The position numbers and the translations under genes were made by a program. Source: CAVUQH01 sp963774445 (GTDB lineage: Bacteria > Myxococcota_A > Polyangia > Haliangiales > Haliangiaceae). From it: 64,000 nucleotides of DNA. Every line of letters starts with the position of its first letter. The stretch's first letter is position 1. The stretch covers positions 372,001 through 436,000 of the forward strand of contig CAVZFC010000032.1 in the NCBI GenBank assembly GCA_963774445.1, written 5' to 3'. This document shows positions 43,432 to 54,300 of the stretch, piece after piece. The notes under the pieces are model-generated. The model did not search any database, had not been told where the DNA came from, and saw nothing but the letters and a program-made list of their open reading frames with translations.

Positions 43432-44382
43432 ATGGGACGCACCCCCGACGTATCCGGCACCCATCGCCTCGAGACCGACGATCCATACCTGGTCGAGATT
43501 CGCGACGAAGAGGAGCCCGCGCCCGGCCGTGGCGGTCGCGGCGGTGGCGGTGGCCGGCGCACGCTGCTGGTCGGCGCCCTCGCGGTGGTCGCGTTCGCAG
43601 CGCTGGCCGTGTGGGGATGGCGCGCGGCGTCGGCCCGCGATGACGCCCGGCATCAGGCGGCCGATCTCAGCGCCAAGAACCAGTCGCTCGAAGACGCCCT
43701 CGAGCTGCACCGCACCAGCAAGCTGCAGCTCGACAACGAGCTCAGCAGCTGCAAGACCGAGCGCGACACCACCAGCAAGGCCGCGTCCAAGCTGGAGGTG
43801 CGTCTGTCGGTCTGCCAGGACGCGCGCTCCAACCTCGAGGAGCAGACCGATCAAGTCCAGGCGCGGTTGGCCGAGCTCGACAGCCTGACCTCGCGCTTCC
43901 GCGCCATGGTCAACACCGGCGACCTGAGCGTGAAGATCCGCCGCGGCCAGATGGTGGTGGATCTTCCGTCGGCCGTGCTCTTTGCGTCGGGCGAGGCGGC
44001 GCTGTCCGCGCACGGCAAGGAGACTCTGGGCAAGGTCGCCGCGGTGCTGAAGACCATGCCCGGGCGCAAGTTCACCATCGCGGGCCACACCGACAGCCGG
44101 CCGATCCGCCGCACCGAGTTCGCCAGCAACTGGTCGCTATCTGCCGCCCGGGCGGTCACCGTGACCGAACAACTCATTGCCAGCGGCGTGAAGCCGAAGA
44201 ACCTGGTCGCCGCCGGCTACTCGCAGTACGCGCCGATCGCCAGCAACCGCTCCGTCCACGGCCGCCAGCTCAACCGCCGGATCGAGATCATCCTCGAGCC
44301 GGACCTGGCCAAGGTCCCCAAGAGCGCCTTGCACGCGCGCAAGAGCAAGCCCAAGCCCAAGCACACCAAGAAACACCGCTGA
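43432..44382 (+). CDS. inner-membrane-anchored OmpA/MotB-like protein
   Basis: A 316-residue protein: cytoplasmic N-terminus with a Gly/Arg-rich stretch, one membrane helix (TLLVGALAVVAFAALAVWG, about residues 44-62), a periplasmic coiled coil (about 75-155; NQSLEDALELHRTSKLQLDN), then an OmpA domain at about 165-295 (VDLPSAVLFASGEAALSAHG, FTIAGHTDSRP, LNRRIEIILEP). The tail is a Lys-rich KPKPKHTKKHR. The helix-coil-OmpA order fits a peptidoglycan-binding stator-like or envelope-spanning protein. GGAGGAGACC precedes the ATG. Confidence 0.88.
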   Translation: MGRTPDVSGTHRLETDDPYLVEIRDEEEPAPGRGGRGGGGGRRTLLVGALAVVAFAALAVWGWRAASARDDARHQAADLSAKNQSLEDALELHRTSKLQLDNELSSCKTERDTTSKAASKLEVRLSVCQDARSNLEEQTDQVQARLAELDSLTSRFRAMVNTGDLSVKIRRGQMVVDLPSAVLFASGEAALSAHGKETLGKVAAVLKTMPGRKFTIAGHTDSRPIRRTEFASNWSLSAARAVTVTEQLIASGVKPKNLVAAGYSQYAPIASNRSVHGRQLNRRIEIILEPDLAKVPKSALHARKSKPKPKHTKKHR

Positions 44383-44464
44383 AACGGTCCATTCTTGCCG
44401 CTTCCGGTGCCCGGGCGGCGGCAGTTGCGCGGGCGCAGTCCGGCCCGCTACCATCGTTGGTTGG

Positions 44465-45856
44465 GTGAGCCGTCCGCCGGAAGGCAGTTGCGCCAGATGC
44501 GCCGTGGCCCTCGATCCTCTCCGCGCTCCCGCGCGGGTGATCGAGGGCCGGATCGTCGCGCTCTGCCCGGCGTGCGCGGGTGAACGCGAGCTCGGCGGCG
44601 CCGAGGCCACCCGCCTGGCCCGCTGCGCTTGCGGCGCGACGGTCGAGCTGTTTCGCGCCACCACCGTGGTCGCGCCCGGGGGCGTGCAGCTCGCCTGCCC
44701 CGCATGTACCCGAGGTGAGCGCCCGGCGGTGGCAACGGAGCCGGCGCCCCCGCGCGCCGCCACGCGACGTCGTCCCGGACGGCGGTTGGTCTGGGGCGGC
44801 CCGGCCGCGGCGGCCGCGGCAGCCGTGGTGCTGCTGTGGGCGCCGTGGTCCGGCAACGGCACCTCATCGAATGGCGCCGCCGTGTCGGCCGCCGTCCCCG
44901 CGCCGGCGCGGGCCGCCCGGGCACGGCCGACTCCGACCGCGCGCCCGGCGGCACACCCGCGGCCGCACGATCTCGATCGCCCCGCGCGCCCGAACGCCCA
45001 CCGGCCGGCGAGCATGTCGGCCACGCGTCACGCCGCGCCGGTCGAGCTGGCCCGCGACCGCTCGACCGCGCCGCGCGGTGGCGACCACGCCGGCGCGCGC
45101 GGCCCGTCCGCCGCGGACGACGGCGTCACCGCCGAGGTCATCCCGGACGACGACGCCGGCGGCACCCACGTGGTGCTCAGGACCTCCCACGGCACGGTCC
45201 ACGTCTGGGCGCCGCCCGGTTACCGCGCTTCCCACGCCTCGATCGTGACCTACGTCCACGGCTACCTGACCGATGTCAACGAGGCCTGGCACGAGCACCA
45301 TCTGGCGCAGCAGTTTCTCGCCAGCGACCGCAACGCGCTGTTCATCGTCCCGTCGGCGCCGCGCGGGCGCGACTCGGACGTGCGCTGGCGCAGCCTGGAA
45401 GCCCTGCACGCCGAGGTCCGGTCGCACGTCAACCTCGCCTGGCCGTCCGGCTCGAGCGTCGTCATCGGTCACAGCGGCGCGTTCCGCTCGATCGCCCGCT
45501 GGCTGGGCAGCGGTCACATCGACCACATCATCCTGCTCGACGCGCTGTACGGCAGGCGCGATCGGTTCGATGCCTGGCTCAACGCGGACCCGGGCCACCG
45601 CTTGACCATCATCGCGGGCACCGACACCGCCGAGAGCGCCGACGAGCTGGCGCGCCGTCACCCCGATGCCGTGGTTCGCACGGTGACGCGCCACGACCTG
45701 AGCGAGCTGACCGACGAGGAGCGCGTGGCGCGCTTCCTCTACCTGCGCACCCGCGACGACAGCCACATGTGGCTGGTCACCGGCGCCGAGGCGATCCCCG
45801 AGCTGCTCTGCTCGACCCGCATCGAACCGGTGCCCCCGAGGATCCTGGGACCGTGA
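44465..45856 (+). CDS. Zn-ribbon, membrane helix and alpha/beta-hydrolase-like protein
   Basis: A 463-residue protein from GTG 44465. Residues 1-90 carry paired CXXC motifs (CARC, CPAC, CACG, CPAC), probably zinc ribbons. A membrane helix (AAAAAAAVVLLWAPWSG) lies near 115-132, followed by a long low-complexity Ala/Pro/Arg region to about 220. The C-terminal domain (about 230-463) has an alpha/beta-hydrolase look: VTYVHGYLTDVNEAW, nucleophile elbow VIGHSGAFRSI and a late His in DDSHMWLV. Possible substrate unknown. Coupled closely to the two genes that follow. Confidence 0.75.
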   Translation: MSRPPEGSCARCAVALDPLRAPARVIEGRIVALCPACAGERELGGAEATRLARCACGATVELFRATTVVAPGGVQLACPACTRGERPAVATEPAPPRAATRRRPGRRLVWGGPAAAAAAAVVLLWAPWSGNGTSSNGAAVSAAVPAPARAARARPTPTARPAAHPRPHDLDRPARPNAHRPASMSATRHAAPVELARDRSTAPRGGDHAGARGPSAADDGVTAEVIPDDDAGGTHVVLRTSHGTVHVWAPPGYRASHASIVTYVHGYLTDVNEAWHEHHLAQQFLASDRNALFIVPSAPRGRDSDVRWRSLEALHAEVRSHVNLAWPSGSSVVIGHSGAFRSIARWLGSGHIDHIILLDALYGRRDRFDAWLNADPGHRLTIIAGTDTAESADELARRHPDAVVRTVTRHDLSELTDEERVARFLYLRTRDDSHMWLVTGAEAIPELLCSTRIEPVPPRILGP

Positions 45857-45863
45857 ACGCGCA

Positions 45864-46028
45864 GTGTCCGACACCGCGCCATACCGCCCGGACGAGCGAA
45901 CCTTCCGCGCCCTGATCGAGCACGGCGAGGAGATCCTGGTCCTCGCCGATCGCTTGCCCAGGCCGTTCACCGAGGATGAGCTCACCAGCGCCGTGCGCCG
46001 CTGTCTCGATGCCGGTGGTGGCGCGTGA
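45864..46028 (+). CDS. 54-residue acidic protein coupled to the YkgJ gene
   Basis: A short frame from GTG 45864: SDTAPYRPDERTFRALIEHG ... RCLDAGGGA. It starts 7 bp after the preceding stop, and its TGA overlaps the GTG of the following gene (GTGA), a pattern that strongly suggests a translated gene in the operon. It is helical and charged with one Cys. No family recognised. Confidence 0.6.
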   Translation: MSDTAPYRPDERTFRALIEHGEEILVLADRLPRPFTEDELTSAVRRCLDAGGGA

Positions 46029-46813
46029 ACGACGACCGCCTGGCCGCCATCGTCGCCGATCTCGAGCGCGATCTGGCAAGCGGCGGAACGCCCCGGCGGC
46101 GGCGCGACCTTCGCGGTGACGACGCCGCCGATCTGGCCGAGCTGCTGCACGCCGAAATGGAGCGCGGCACCGAGGCCCGCGCGCAGCAGGCCGCCGCGCA
46201 GGGCGACCCGATCGCCTGCGGCCCGGGCTGCAACGCCTGCTGTGCGGCGCTGATCATGGTCTACGAGCCGGAGGCGCGGTCGGTGGCGCGCTGGCTGGAG
46301 GCGCCGCAGCAGCGCGCGGTGCGCGACGCGTTCCTGCGCGCCTATCCCCGCTGGCGCGAGCAGATCGGCGACGCCGTCGACCGCGCCGCTTCCCGCTGGC
46401 GAGCCGGCGACCAGGAGGGCTTTCACGCGATCATGGCCAGCGTCCACGCGGCCGGCACCACCTGCGCCTTCGATCGCGACGGCGAGTGCGGGATCTACCC
46501 GGTGCGACCCAACGTCTGTCGCAACTGCCACGCGCTGGAGAGCCCCGACCGCTGCGCGCCGGGCTCGCCGCGGCCACCGCAAGCGCTCGCCTTCACGCCG
46601 ATCGACGACTTCCTCGGGCGCGCCACCACGCTGCAGCGCGCCCTGCAAGGAGCGATGACCGGACGCGACTCGGGACCGACCGCGCTGTGCGTGCGCGTCC
46701 ACCAGTTGCTCACGGGCGAGCGCGCCGAGGCCCCCGGCAAGCCGGGGCGCAACCAGCCCTGCCCGTGTGGCAGCGGCGCGAAATACAAGCGCTGCTGCGG
46801 GGCCGCGCGCTGA
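46025..46813 (+). CDS. YkgJ-family Cys-cluster protein with C-terminal SEC-C motif
   Basis: A 262-residue protein. The YkgJ-type metal-binding cluster has CGPGCNACCAAL, CAFDRDGECGIYPVRPNVCRNC and DRCAPG; such proteins bind zinc or iron ions. The C-terminus GRNQPCPCGSGAKYKRCCG is a SEC-C zinc motif, as in SecA and UPF0225 proteins, probably for ribosome or protein contacts. GTG 46025 overlaps the previous stop. Cytoplasmic. Confidence 0.88.
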   Translation: MNDDRLAAIVADLERDLASGGTPRRRRDLRGDDAADLAELLHAEMERGTEARAQQAAAQGDPIACGPGCNACCAALIMVYEPEARSVARWLEAPQQRAVRDAFLRAYPRWREQIGDAVDRAASRWRAGDQEGFHAIMASVHAAGTTCAFDRDGECGIYPVRPNVCRNCHALESPDRCAPGSPRPPQALAFTPIDDFLGRATTLQRALQGAMTGRDSGPTALCVRVHQLLTGERAEAPGKPGRNQPCPCGSGAKYKRCCGAAR

Positions 46814-46816
46814 TCG

Positions 46817-48190
46817 CTACCTCGTCACGGCGGCAGTCGATTCGCTCACCTGGGTGACCCGGTTGCTGAAGTCGGCCAGCCCGAACGAGGTCGGGTCGAA
46901 GCCGGGCAACTCGATCGCCGCGACGCGCATCGTCAGGCCCGAGGACGGAAGCGGATCCGGGCTGACCGACGGCAGCTGGAACGACGACGCTTGGTCGAGG
47001 ACGGTGATGCTCCAGGCGGTATCGCCACTGCCGTTGACCAGGCTGACCACGTGGAACGACGCGCCGCTCACCGGGGCAAACGAGTAGGTCCCGCCTGCGC
47101 CCCCCAGGCCGCCGGCCGCGGGCAGCCACGCCGGCAGCGTGGCTCCGCCGATGCCGGTGTCGCGCTGGAACGACGCCGAGTAGGGATACGCGTCGCCGAA
47201 GGCGGGCGACGCCAGGCCGACGACGTTGTAATGCGTGCCGGCGAAGCGGCCACTTGGCGCCGGCACCCGCGTGGTCGATAGCCCCGGCCGCAGCGTCGGC
47301 AAGGGGAAGACCAGCTGGCCATCGGCGCCCAGGTCGAGAAACGGCAGGGCGACCGCGTCGCCCAGACCGGACGGGCCGTCAGGGATCGTGATCGCGGCGT
47401 TGGTCAGCGCGCCATCGCCGATGGCAGTGAAGGTCTCGCCGGTGAGCGACTGTCCGGCGCTGACGTCGATCGAATCGCCGACGGCATAGCCGATCAGGTC
47501 GAACGTGTCGTCGCTGGCGTCCGTGGTGCCGTGGGCATCGCCCTCGGCCAGGATCGCGTAGTGCACCTGCCGCCCGGTCCTCACCTTCATCTGCCAGTCG
47601 CACGACGACGGATCGAAGTCAGACGTGCGCAGGCACAGGTTGACCGGCGTGTCGCCGTTCATCGCCTGCGTGATCGTGTTCTCGCGCGCGCCGTACTCGT
47701 GGGTCTGCGAGCAGAGGATCAGCGCGACGGTGTATTTGCCGAACGACGGCGACGGCAGGTCGATGCTGCCGCTGGCCGTGGCGGTGGCAACCGCGGGCCG
47801 GGTGCGAGGCAGAAGGACCAGCGTCACCTCGCCGGCCGCAACCCCGATCCAGGTGGCGGCGGCCCGGCCGGTGGCGCTGGCGGTGACGCTCTGCGGCCCC
47901 GACAGGCCGGCGTCCTCGAAGCGGGCGCGGCCGTCGGCGTCGGTCGTCCCCTGCAGCGGGCCGACCTGCACGCTGGCCCCGGCGATCGGCGCGTCGGCCT
48001 CGTCGACCACGAACACCGTGATGGCCCCGGCGATTGGGTCGCCGGTGACGCCGCCGCCGGGAGTGGGCTGGCCGGGCTCCGGCCCGACCACTCCCGCGTC
48101 GGGGCCTCCGGATTGGCCGCTTCCGCCACCGCACGCAACGGTGAAGACCGTTACCAATGCGAGTGCGCTTACTGCAAATTCACGAACCAT
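46817..48190 (-). CDS. large surface lipoprotein with carboxypeptidase-regulatory-like domain
   Basis: A 457-residue lipoprotein: signal peptide with lipobox VFTVAC at Cys20, Gly/Pro/Asp spacer, then a carboxypeptidase-regulatory-like Ig domain at about 55-130 (ITVFVVDEADAPIAGASVQV, TTDADGRARFEDAGL). The rest (about 130-457) is beta-rich with no clear family (LPSPSFGKYTVALIL, GKYTV, GQLVFPLPTLRPG). Two cysteines in CLRTSDFDPSSC may form a disulfide. It is likely on the outer surface. ATG 48190. Confidence 0.75.
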   Translation of the reverse strand: MVREFAVSALALVTVFTVACGGGSGQSGGPDAGVVGPEPGQPTPGGGVTGDPIAGAITVFVVDEADAPIAGASVQVGPLQGTTDADGRARFEDAGLSGPQSVTASATGRAAATWIGVAAGEVTLVLLPRTRPAVATATASGSIDLPSPSFGKYTVALILCSQTHEYGARENTITQAMNGDTPVNLCLRTSDFDPSSCDWQMKVRTGRQVHYAILAEGDAHGTTDASDDTFDLIGYAVGDSIDVSAGQSLTGETFTAIGDGALTNAAITIPDGPSGLGDAVALPFLDLGADGQLVFPLPTLRPGLSTTRVPAPSGRFAGTHYNVVGLASPAFGDAYPYSASFQRDTGIGGATLPAWLPAAGGLGGAGGTYSFAPVSGASFHVVSLVNGSGDTAWSITVLDQASSFQLPSVSPDPLPSSGLTMRVAAIELPGFDPTSFGLADFSNRVTQVSESTAAVTR

Positions 48191-48247
48191 CGATTCTCCC
48201 TCGAAGCCGCACAGTACACCGTTCTGCGGCCAGGGAAGGCCAGGAAA

Positions 48248-48281
48248 AAACTCTCGTATTCGTGAGCCGTTTCGTGAGTTT
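48248..48281. promoter_or_regulatory. repeat cluster upstream of the PKS operon
   Basis: TTCGTGAG occurs twice 12 bp apart (48259-48266, 48271-48278), enclosed by AAACTC (48248) and GAGTTT (to 48281). This 147-bp spacer separates the lipoprotein from the divergent PKS gene, so the repeats are a candidate operator for the synthase operon. No promoter box was recognised with confidence. Confidence 0.35.
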
Positions 48282-48337
48282 CTGGACACCCACACATCGA
48301 CCCCGATGTGCGTTCGGGTCTGGGAGCGGTACCCCTC

Positions 48338-51300
48338 ATGAGCAGTTCTTTCGAAGTCGTCGGCCTCTGCCCCCTCGAGCGTCCCGACGTCGGGCTGGTG
48401 CTGGCCTTGCGCCGCGCCGGTTTCCGGGCGTTCCTCGACCTCGGTCGAGAGGAGGGCCCGCGCGCGGCGGCGCTCGCCCGGCTCGCGGACGCGGGCGTTG
48501 GTCTGGGCGTGCGCCTCCCCGACGGCATCGAATTCGATCCGACCGACCTCCCGGGTGCCGTCGACCAGGTTCTGCTCCCAGCCGGCGCCCCCCTGGCGCC
48601 GTGGAGGCCACGGACCGTTTGGGTCGAGGTCACCTCCCTCGAAGAGGCGCGGGTGGCGGTCGCCGGCGGCGCCGACGGGTTGGTGGCCAAGGGCAGTGAG
48701 AGCGGCGGACGCGTGGGCGACGAAACCACCTTCGTGCTGCTGCAGCGTCTTGCCGCCGAGCTGACGCTGCCGATCTACGCCCGCGGCGGCATCGGCCTGC
48801 ACACCGCCGCGGCGGTCGCGGCCGGCGGCGCGGCCGGGGTGATCCTCGACAACCAGCTAGCGCTCGTCCGCGAGTTGACCCTGCCGGCCGGGCTGGCCGA
48901 GGCGCTGTCGTCGATGGACGGCAGCGAGACCGCCGTGACCGGCGGCCGCCGTCTGCTCTCCCGCCACGGCGCCCCCGCCGTGCCGGTCGGACAGGACGCC
49001 GCCTTCGCGCGACCGCTGGCCGAGCGCTTCCACACCGCCGGCGGTGTCTGTGGCGCCGTCGCCCGCGCGGTGGGCGAGCATCTGCAGCAGGCGCAAGAGC
49101 ACCGCCCCCTCGCCGCCGGCTCGCCGCTGGCTCGCGCGCTGGGCACCGTCTATCCGATCGCCCAGGGACCGATGACCCGGGTCAGCGACCGCGCCGCGTT
49201 TGCCGACGCCGTGTCGCGCGCGGGCGGCCTGCCATTCCTGGCGCTGTCGCTGATGCGCGGCGACCAGGCGCGCTCTCTCTTGGCCGAGACCGCCGCGCTG
49301 CTCGGCGACCGGCCGTGGGGCGCCGGCATCCTCGGCTTCGTGCCGCCCGCGATCCGCGACGCCCAGCTGGCGGCGCTGCGCGAAGTGCCGCCGCCGGTGG
49401 CGCTGATCGCCGGTGGCCGGCCGTCGCAGGCGCGCCCGCTCGAGGAGCAGGGAACCGCGACCTTCCTCCACGTCCCCTCCCCCGGCTTGCTCGACCTGTT
49501 CCTCGACGAGGGCGCGCGGCGCTTCGTCTTCGAGGGCCGCGAGTGCGGCGGCCACGTCGGCCCGCGCTCGAGCTTTGCCCTGTGGGAGACGCAGATCGAC
49601 CGGCTGCTCCGCGTGCGCGACCCCGAGTCGCTGCACATCCTGTTTGCCGGCGGCATTCACGACGCTCGCTCGGCGGCGATGGTCGCCGCCATGGCAGCGC
49701 CGCTGGCCGCCCGCGGCGCCCGCGTCGGCGTGCTCATGGGCACCGCCTACCTCCTCACCGAGGAGGCGGTCGCTACCGGCGCGATCCTGCCCGGCTTCCA
49801 GCAAGCGGCCGCGCGCTGCGAGCGCACCGTGCTGCTCGAGACCTCGCCCGGCCACGCCACCCGCTGCGTCGACAGCGACTACGTGCGCGCCTTCCTCGCC
49901 GAGAAACAGCGCCTCACCGACGCAGGCCTGGCGCAGAAGCAGATCTGGGCCGAGCTCGAGCAGCTCAACCTGGGCCGCCTGCGCATTGCGGCCAAAGGGT
50001 TGGTGCGCGACGGCGAGCAGCTGGTGCCGGTCGACGAGGCCGCGCAGGCGAGCCAGGGGATGTACATGATCGGCCAGGTCGCGGCGCTCCGCTCCGAGAC
50101 CCTGACCATGGCCGACCTGCACCGCGACGTCGCCGACGGCGCCACCGATAGGCTGGCCGCGATCGAGCTGCCCGATGACGAGTCGGAGCGGCCGCAGGTC
50201 GACGTGGCGATCGTCGGCATGGCCTGCGTCTTCCCCGGCGCCCCGGACGTCGACAGCTACTGGTCCAACATTCTGGCCGCCCGCGACGCCATCAGCGAGG
50301 TGCCGCGCAGCCGCTGGAACCCGGACCTCTACTACGATCCCGAGGCCACCGGCGCGGGCGCCGGCAAGAAGACCCCGTCCAAGTGGGGCGGCTTCTTGCC
50401 GCCGACGCTGGTCGACCCGCTCGCCCATGGCATCCCGCCGCGCTCCTTCTCGTCGATCGAACCGGTGCAGCTGCTCAGCCTCGAGGTCGCGCGCCGCGCC
50501 CTGGCCGACGCCGGCTACGCCGACCGCGAGTTCCCGCGCGAGCGGGCGTCGGTGATCTTCGGCGCCGAGGCCGGCACCGACCTGTCGGGCGCCTATGGCT
50601 TTCGCGCCATGTTCCCGCAGGTCGCCGGCGAGCTTCCGGAGTCGCTCGACGACGCCCTGCCGACGCTCAGCGAGGACTCGTTCCCCGGGGTGCTGGCCAA
50701 CGTCATCGCCGGGCGGATCGCCAACCGCCTCGACCTCGGCGGCGTGAACTACACCGTCGACGCCGCCTGCGCCTCGTCGCTGGCCGCCATCGACCTGGCG
50801 ATCAAGGAGCTGTCGGCCCGCACCAGCGACATGGTGCTGTGCGGCGGCGCCGACCTGCACAACAGCATCAACGACTACCTGCTCTTCTCCAGCGTGCACG
50901 CGCTGTCGCCCACCGGGCGCTGCCGTCCGTTCGCCGCCAACGCCGACGGCATCTCCCTGGGCGAAGGGGTCGCCTGCCTGGTGCTCAAGCGCCTGGACGA
51001 CGCCCGCCGCGACGGCGACCGGGTCTACGCGGTGATCGACGGGATCGCCGGCTCGAGCGACGGTCGCAGCCTGGGCCTGACCGCCCCGCGCAAGGAGGGG
51101 CAGCAGCGCGCCCTTCGCCGCGCCTACCGGCGCGCGGGCGTGTCGCCGGCCGAGGTCGGTCTGGTCGAGGCCCACGGCACCGGCACCGTCGTCGGTGACC
51201 GCACCGAGCTGGCGACGTTGACCGAGGTGTTCGCCGAGGCCGGCGCCCGCCCCGGCTCGTGCGCGCTGGGCTCGGTCAAGTCGCAGATCGGTCACACCAA

Positions 51301-54300
51301 GTGCGCCGCCGGCATGGCCGGCATCATCAAGGCCGCGCTGGCGGTGGAGCGCGGCGTGCGCCCGCCGACGCTGCACGTCGAGGCGCCCAACCCGGCGTAC
51401 GTCGCCGACCAGAGCCCGTTCACCCTGAGCGGCAGCGCCCGACCCTGGCCGGCCGAGCGGCGGCGCGCGGCGGTCAGCGCGTTTGGCTTCGGCGGCACCA
51501 ACTTCCACGCGCTCCTGCGCGCGCCGGACGACGCTGGCGACCAGGGCGACGCCCTGCGCGCCTGGCCGTCGGAGCTGTTCCTGTTCCGCGGCCGCGACCG
51601 CGCCGAGGCGATCGCGCGGATCGATCGACTCATGGCCTGGGTCGAGGCCGACGCGCCGGTGGCGCTGCGCGAGCTGGCGCTTGCCGCCAGCCGCGGCGAC
51701 GCGCCGGTGCAGGTGGCGGTGATCGCCAGCAGCACCGACGAGCTGCGCGAGCTGCTTCCGGCCGCCCGCGACTTCCGCGACGACGACCGGCGGATCTTCG
51801 CCGCCGCCGCCGAGGCGGGCCAGGTCGCCTTCCTCTTCCCCGGTCAGGGCAGCCAGCGCCCGGGGATGCTCGCCGATCTGTTCTGCGCCTTCCCCCACCT
51901 GCAGCAATACCTGCGCCTGGGCGAGGCCTACCTCGATCGCCTCTACCCGCCGGCGCCGCGCACGCCGGCCGAGGACAAGGCCCAGCGCGCGGCGGTCACC
52001 GACACCCGCGTCGCCCAGCCGACCCTGGGCATCGCCGACCTGGCGATGGCCGACCTTCTCGGTCGCTTTGGCGTGCGCGCCGACATGCTCGCCGGTCACA
52101 GCTACGGCGAGCTGGTCGCGCTGTGCGCCGGCGGCGCCTTCGACGCGCGCACCCTGATCGCGCTGAGCGAGGCGCGGGCCGAGCAGATCCTCGCGGCAGC
52201 CGGCGACGACCCGGGCGCCATGGCCGCGGTCGCCGCGCCGGTCAACGCCATCGACGCGGCGCTCGGTGACGACGCTGGCGTGGTCGTCGCCAACCGCAAC
52301 GCACCGAAGCAGTCGGTGATCTCCGGGCCGACCGCCGCCGTCGAAGCCGCCATCGACACCCTCGCCGTCGCCGGCCTGGCGGCCAAGCGGATCCGGGTCG
52401 CCTGCGCCTTCCACAGCCCGGTGGTTGCCGCGGCCGCCGAGTCGTTGGCCAGGGCCCTGGACGGCGCCGGCGTCGCCGCGCCGTCAGTTCCGGTGTGGGC
52501 CAACGCCACCGCCGCCCCCTACCCGGCCGACGCCGCCGAGACGCGGGCGATCCTGGCCGGCCAGGTGGCGATGCCGGTCCGTTTCCGCGAGCAGATCGAG
52601 GCGATGTATGCCGCCGGCGCGCGGATCTTCGTCGAGGCCGGCCCCGGGCGCGTGCTCACCGGCCTGGTCGGCAAGATCCTGGGCGAGCGCCCCCACGTCG
52701 CCGTCGCCTGCGACCGCCCCGGCGACGCCGGGCTGCCGTCGCTGCTCCGCGCGCTGGCCCGGCTGGCGGCCTGCGGCGTCGCCCTCGACACCGACGCGCT
52801 GTTCGCCGGCCGCACCAGCGTGCCCGCCACCCAGATCGATCTCGACGCCACCCCGACGGCACTGCCGCCCTCGTCCTGGTGGGTCAACGGCCACACGGCG
52901 ACGCCGGTCAAGGGCGAGGCGCCCGCCGGAAGCTATCGTCCGTTCACTCAACCCGTGGAGCTGCAGATGTCGCGGAGCAACACGTCCACCCCGGCCGGCG
53001 GCGCCCCGGCCGACTCGCGCGAGGCGGCGGTCATCGAGTACCTGCGCAACATGCGCGAGATGGTCAGCGCCCAGCGCGACGTCATGCTCGGCCTGCTCGG
53101 TCAACCGATTCCGGTGGCGGCGACGGAGACGGTGGCCGCGTTGCCCGCAGCGGCGGCGCAAGCGGTCGCACAAGACCCGCGCATCCTGAGCGAGGTGCGG
53201 GCGGAGCCCGCGCCGAGTCGAAGGGCCGACCCGGCCGAAGTGCTGCTGTCGATCGTGGCCGACCGCACCGGCTACCCGGTCGAGATGCTCGACCTCGATC
53301 TCGATCTCGAGGCCGAGCTGAGCATCGACTCGATCAAGCGGATCGAGATCCTCGGCGAGCTCCGCCAGCGCCTGGGCCTGACCGCGCCCGCGGGCAGCTC
53401 GGACGACGAGGTGATCGAGCAGCTGGCGCAGATGAAGACCCTGCGCGCGATCATCAGCTGGCTCGCGGACGCCTCCGACGAGGAAGCAGCCACAGCCACG
53501 GCGAGTGAGCCGCCGGCGAAGCCGGAGCCGGTCGCCGCGATTCCGATCCGCCGCTTCATCATCTCGCCGCGCCAGGCGCCGCCCGCGCTGCTCAACGGCA
53601 CCAACCTCGAGGGCCGCCGCTTCGGCGTCACCGACGACGGCCGCGGCCTGGCCGACGCCGTCACCCTCCGCCTCGAAGAGCACGGCGCCATCGTCCGCCG
53701 CCTCGGCTCCAGCGACCGCGCCGGCGACCTGGACGGCCTCGTCCACCTGGCACCGCTGGCCGCGGGCGCCGACCACTCCTCGGTCAAGCGCGCCTTCTCG
53801 CTCACCCGTGAGGCGCTGCTTGGCGGCGCGCAGTGGATCCTGGCCACGTCGGCGCTGGGCGGCGACTTCGGCCATTCGCTCGGCGGCGAGCCGTTGCCGG
53901 TCGGCGGCCTGGCCGGCGCCATCAAGACGGTGGCCCGCGAGTGGCCCGACGCCCACGTGCGGCTGGTCAACGTCAACCCGGCGGCGCCGTCGCTCGACCT
54001 GGCCGAGCAACTCCGCGTCGAGCTCCTGGCCAAGGGCAACGACGTCCACGTCGGCTACCGCGCCGGCGCCCGCTACCAGCTCGAGCCGACCGCGGCCGCG
54101 CCACCGACCGGCGGCGCCCTCGGGCTCGAGTCCGACAGCGTCGTGCTGATCACCGGCGGCGCTCGTGGCATCGCCGCGCGGGTCGCCGTCGAGCTGGCTC
54201 GCCGCTACCGCTGTCGCCTGGAGCTGGTCGGCCGCTCGCCGCTTCCCGACCCCGACGAGCCCGCCGACCTTGCCGGCGCCACCGACGCCCGCGCCGTGCG

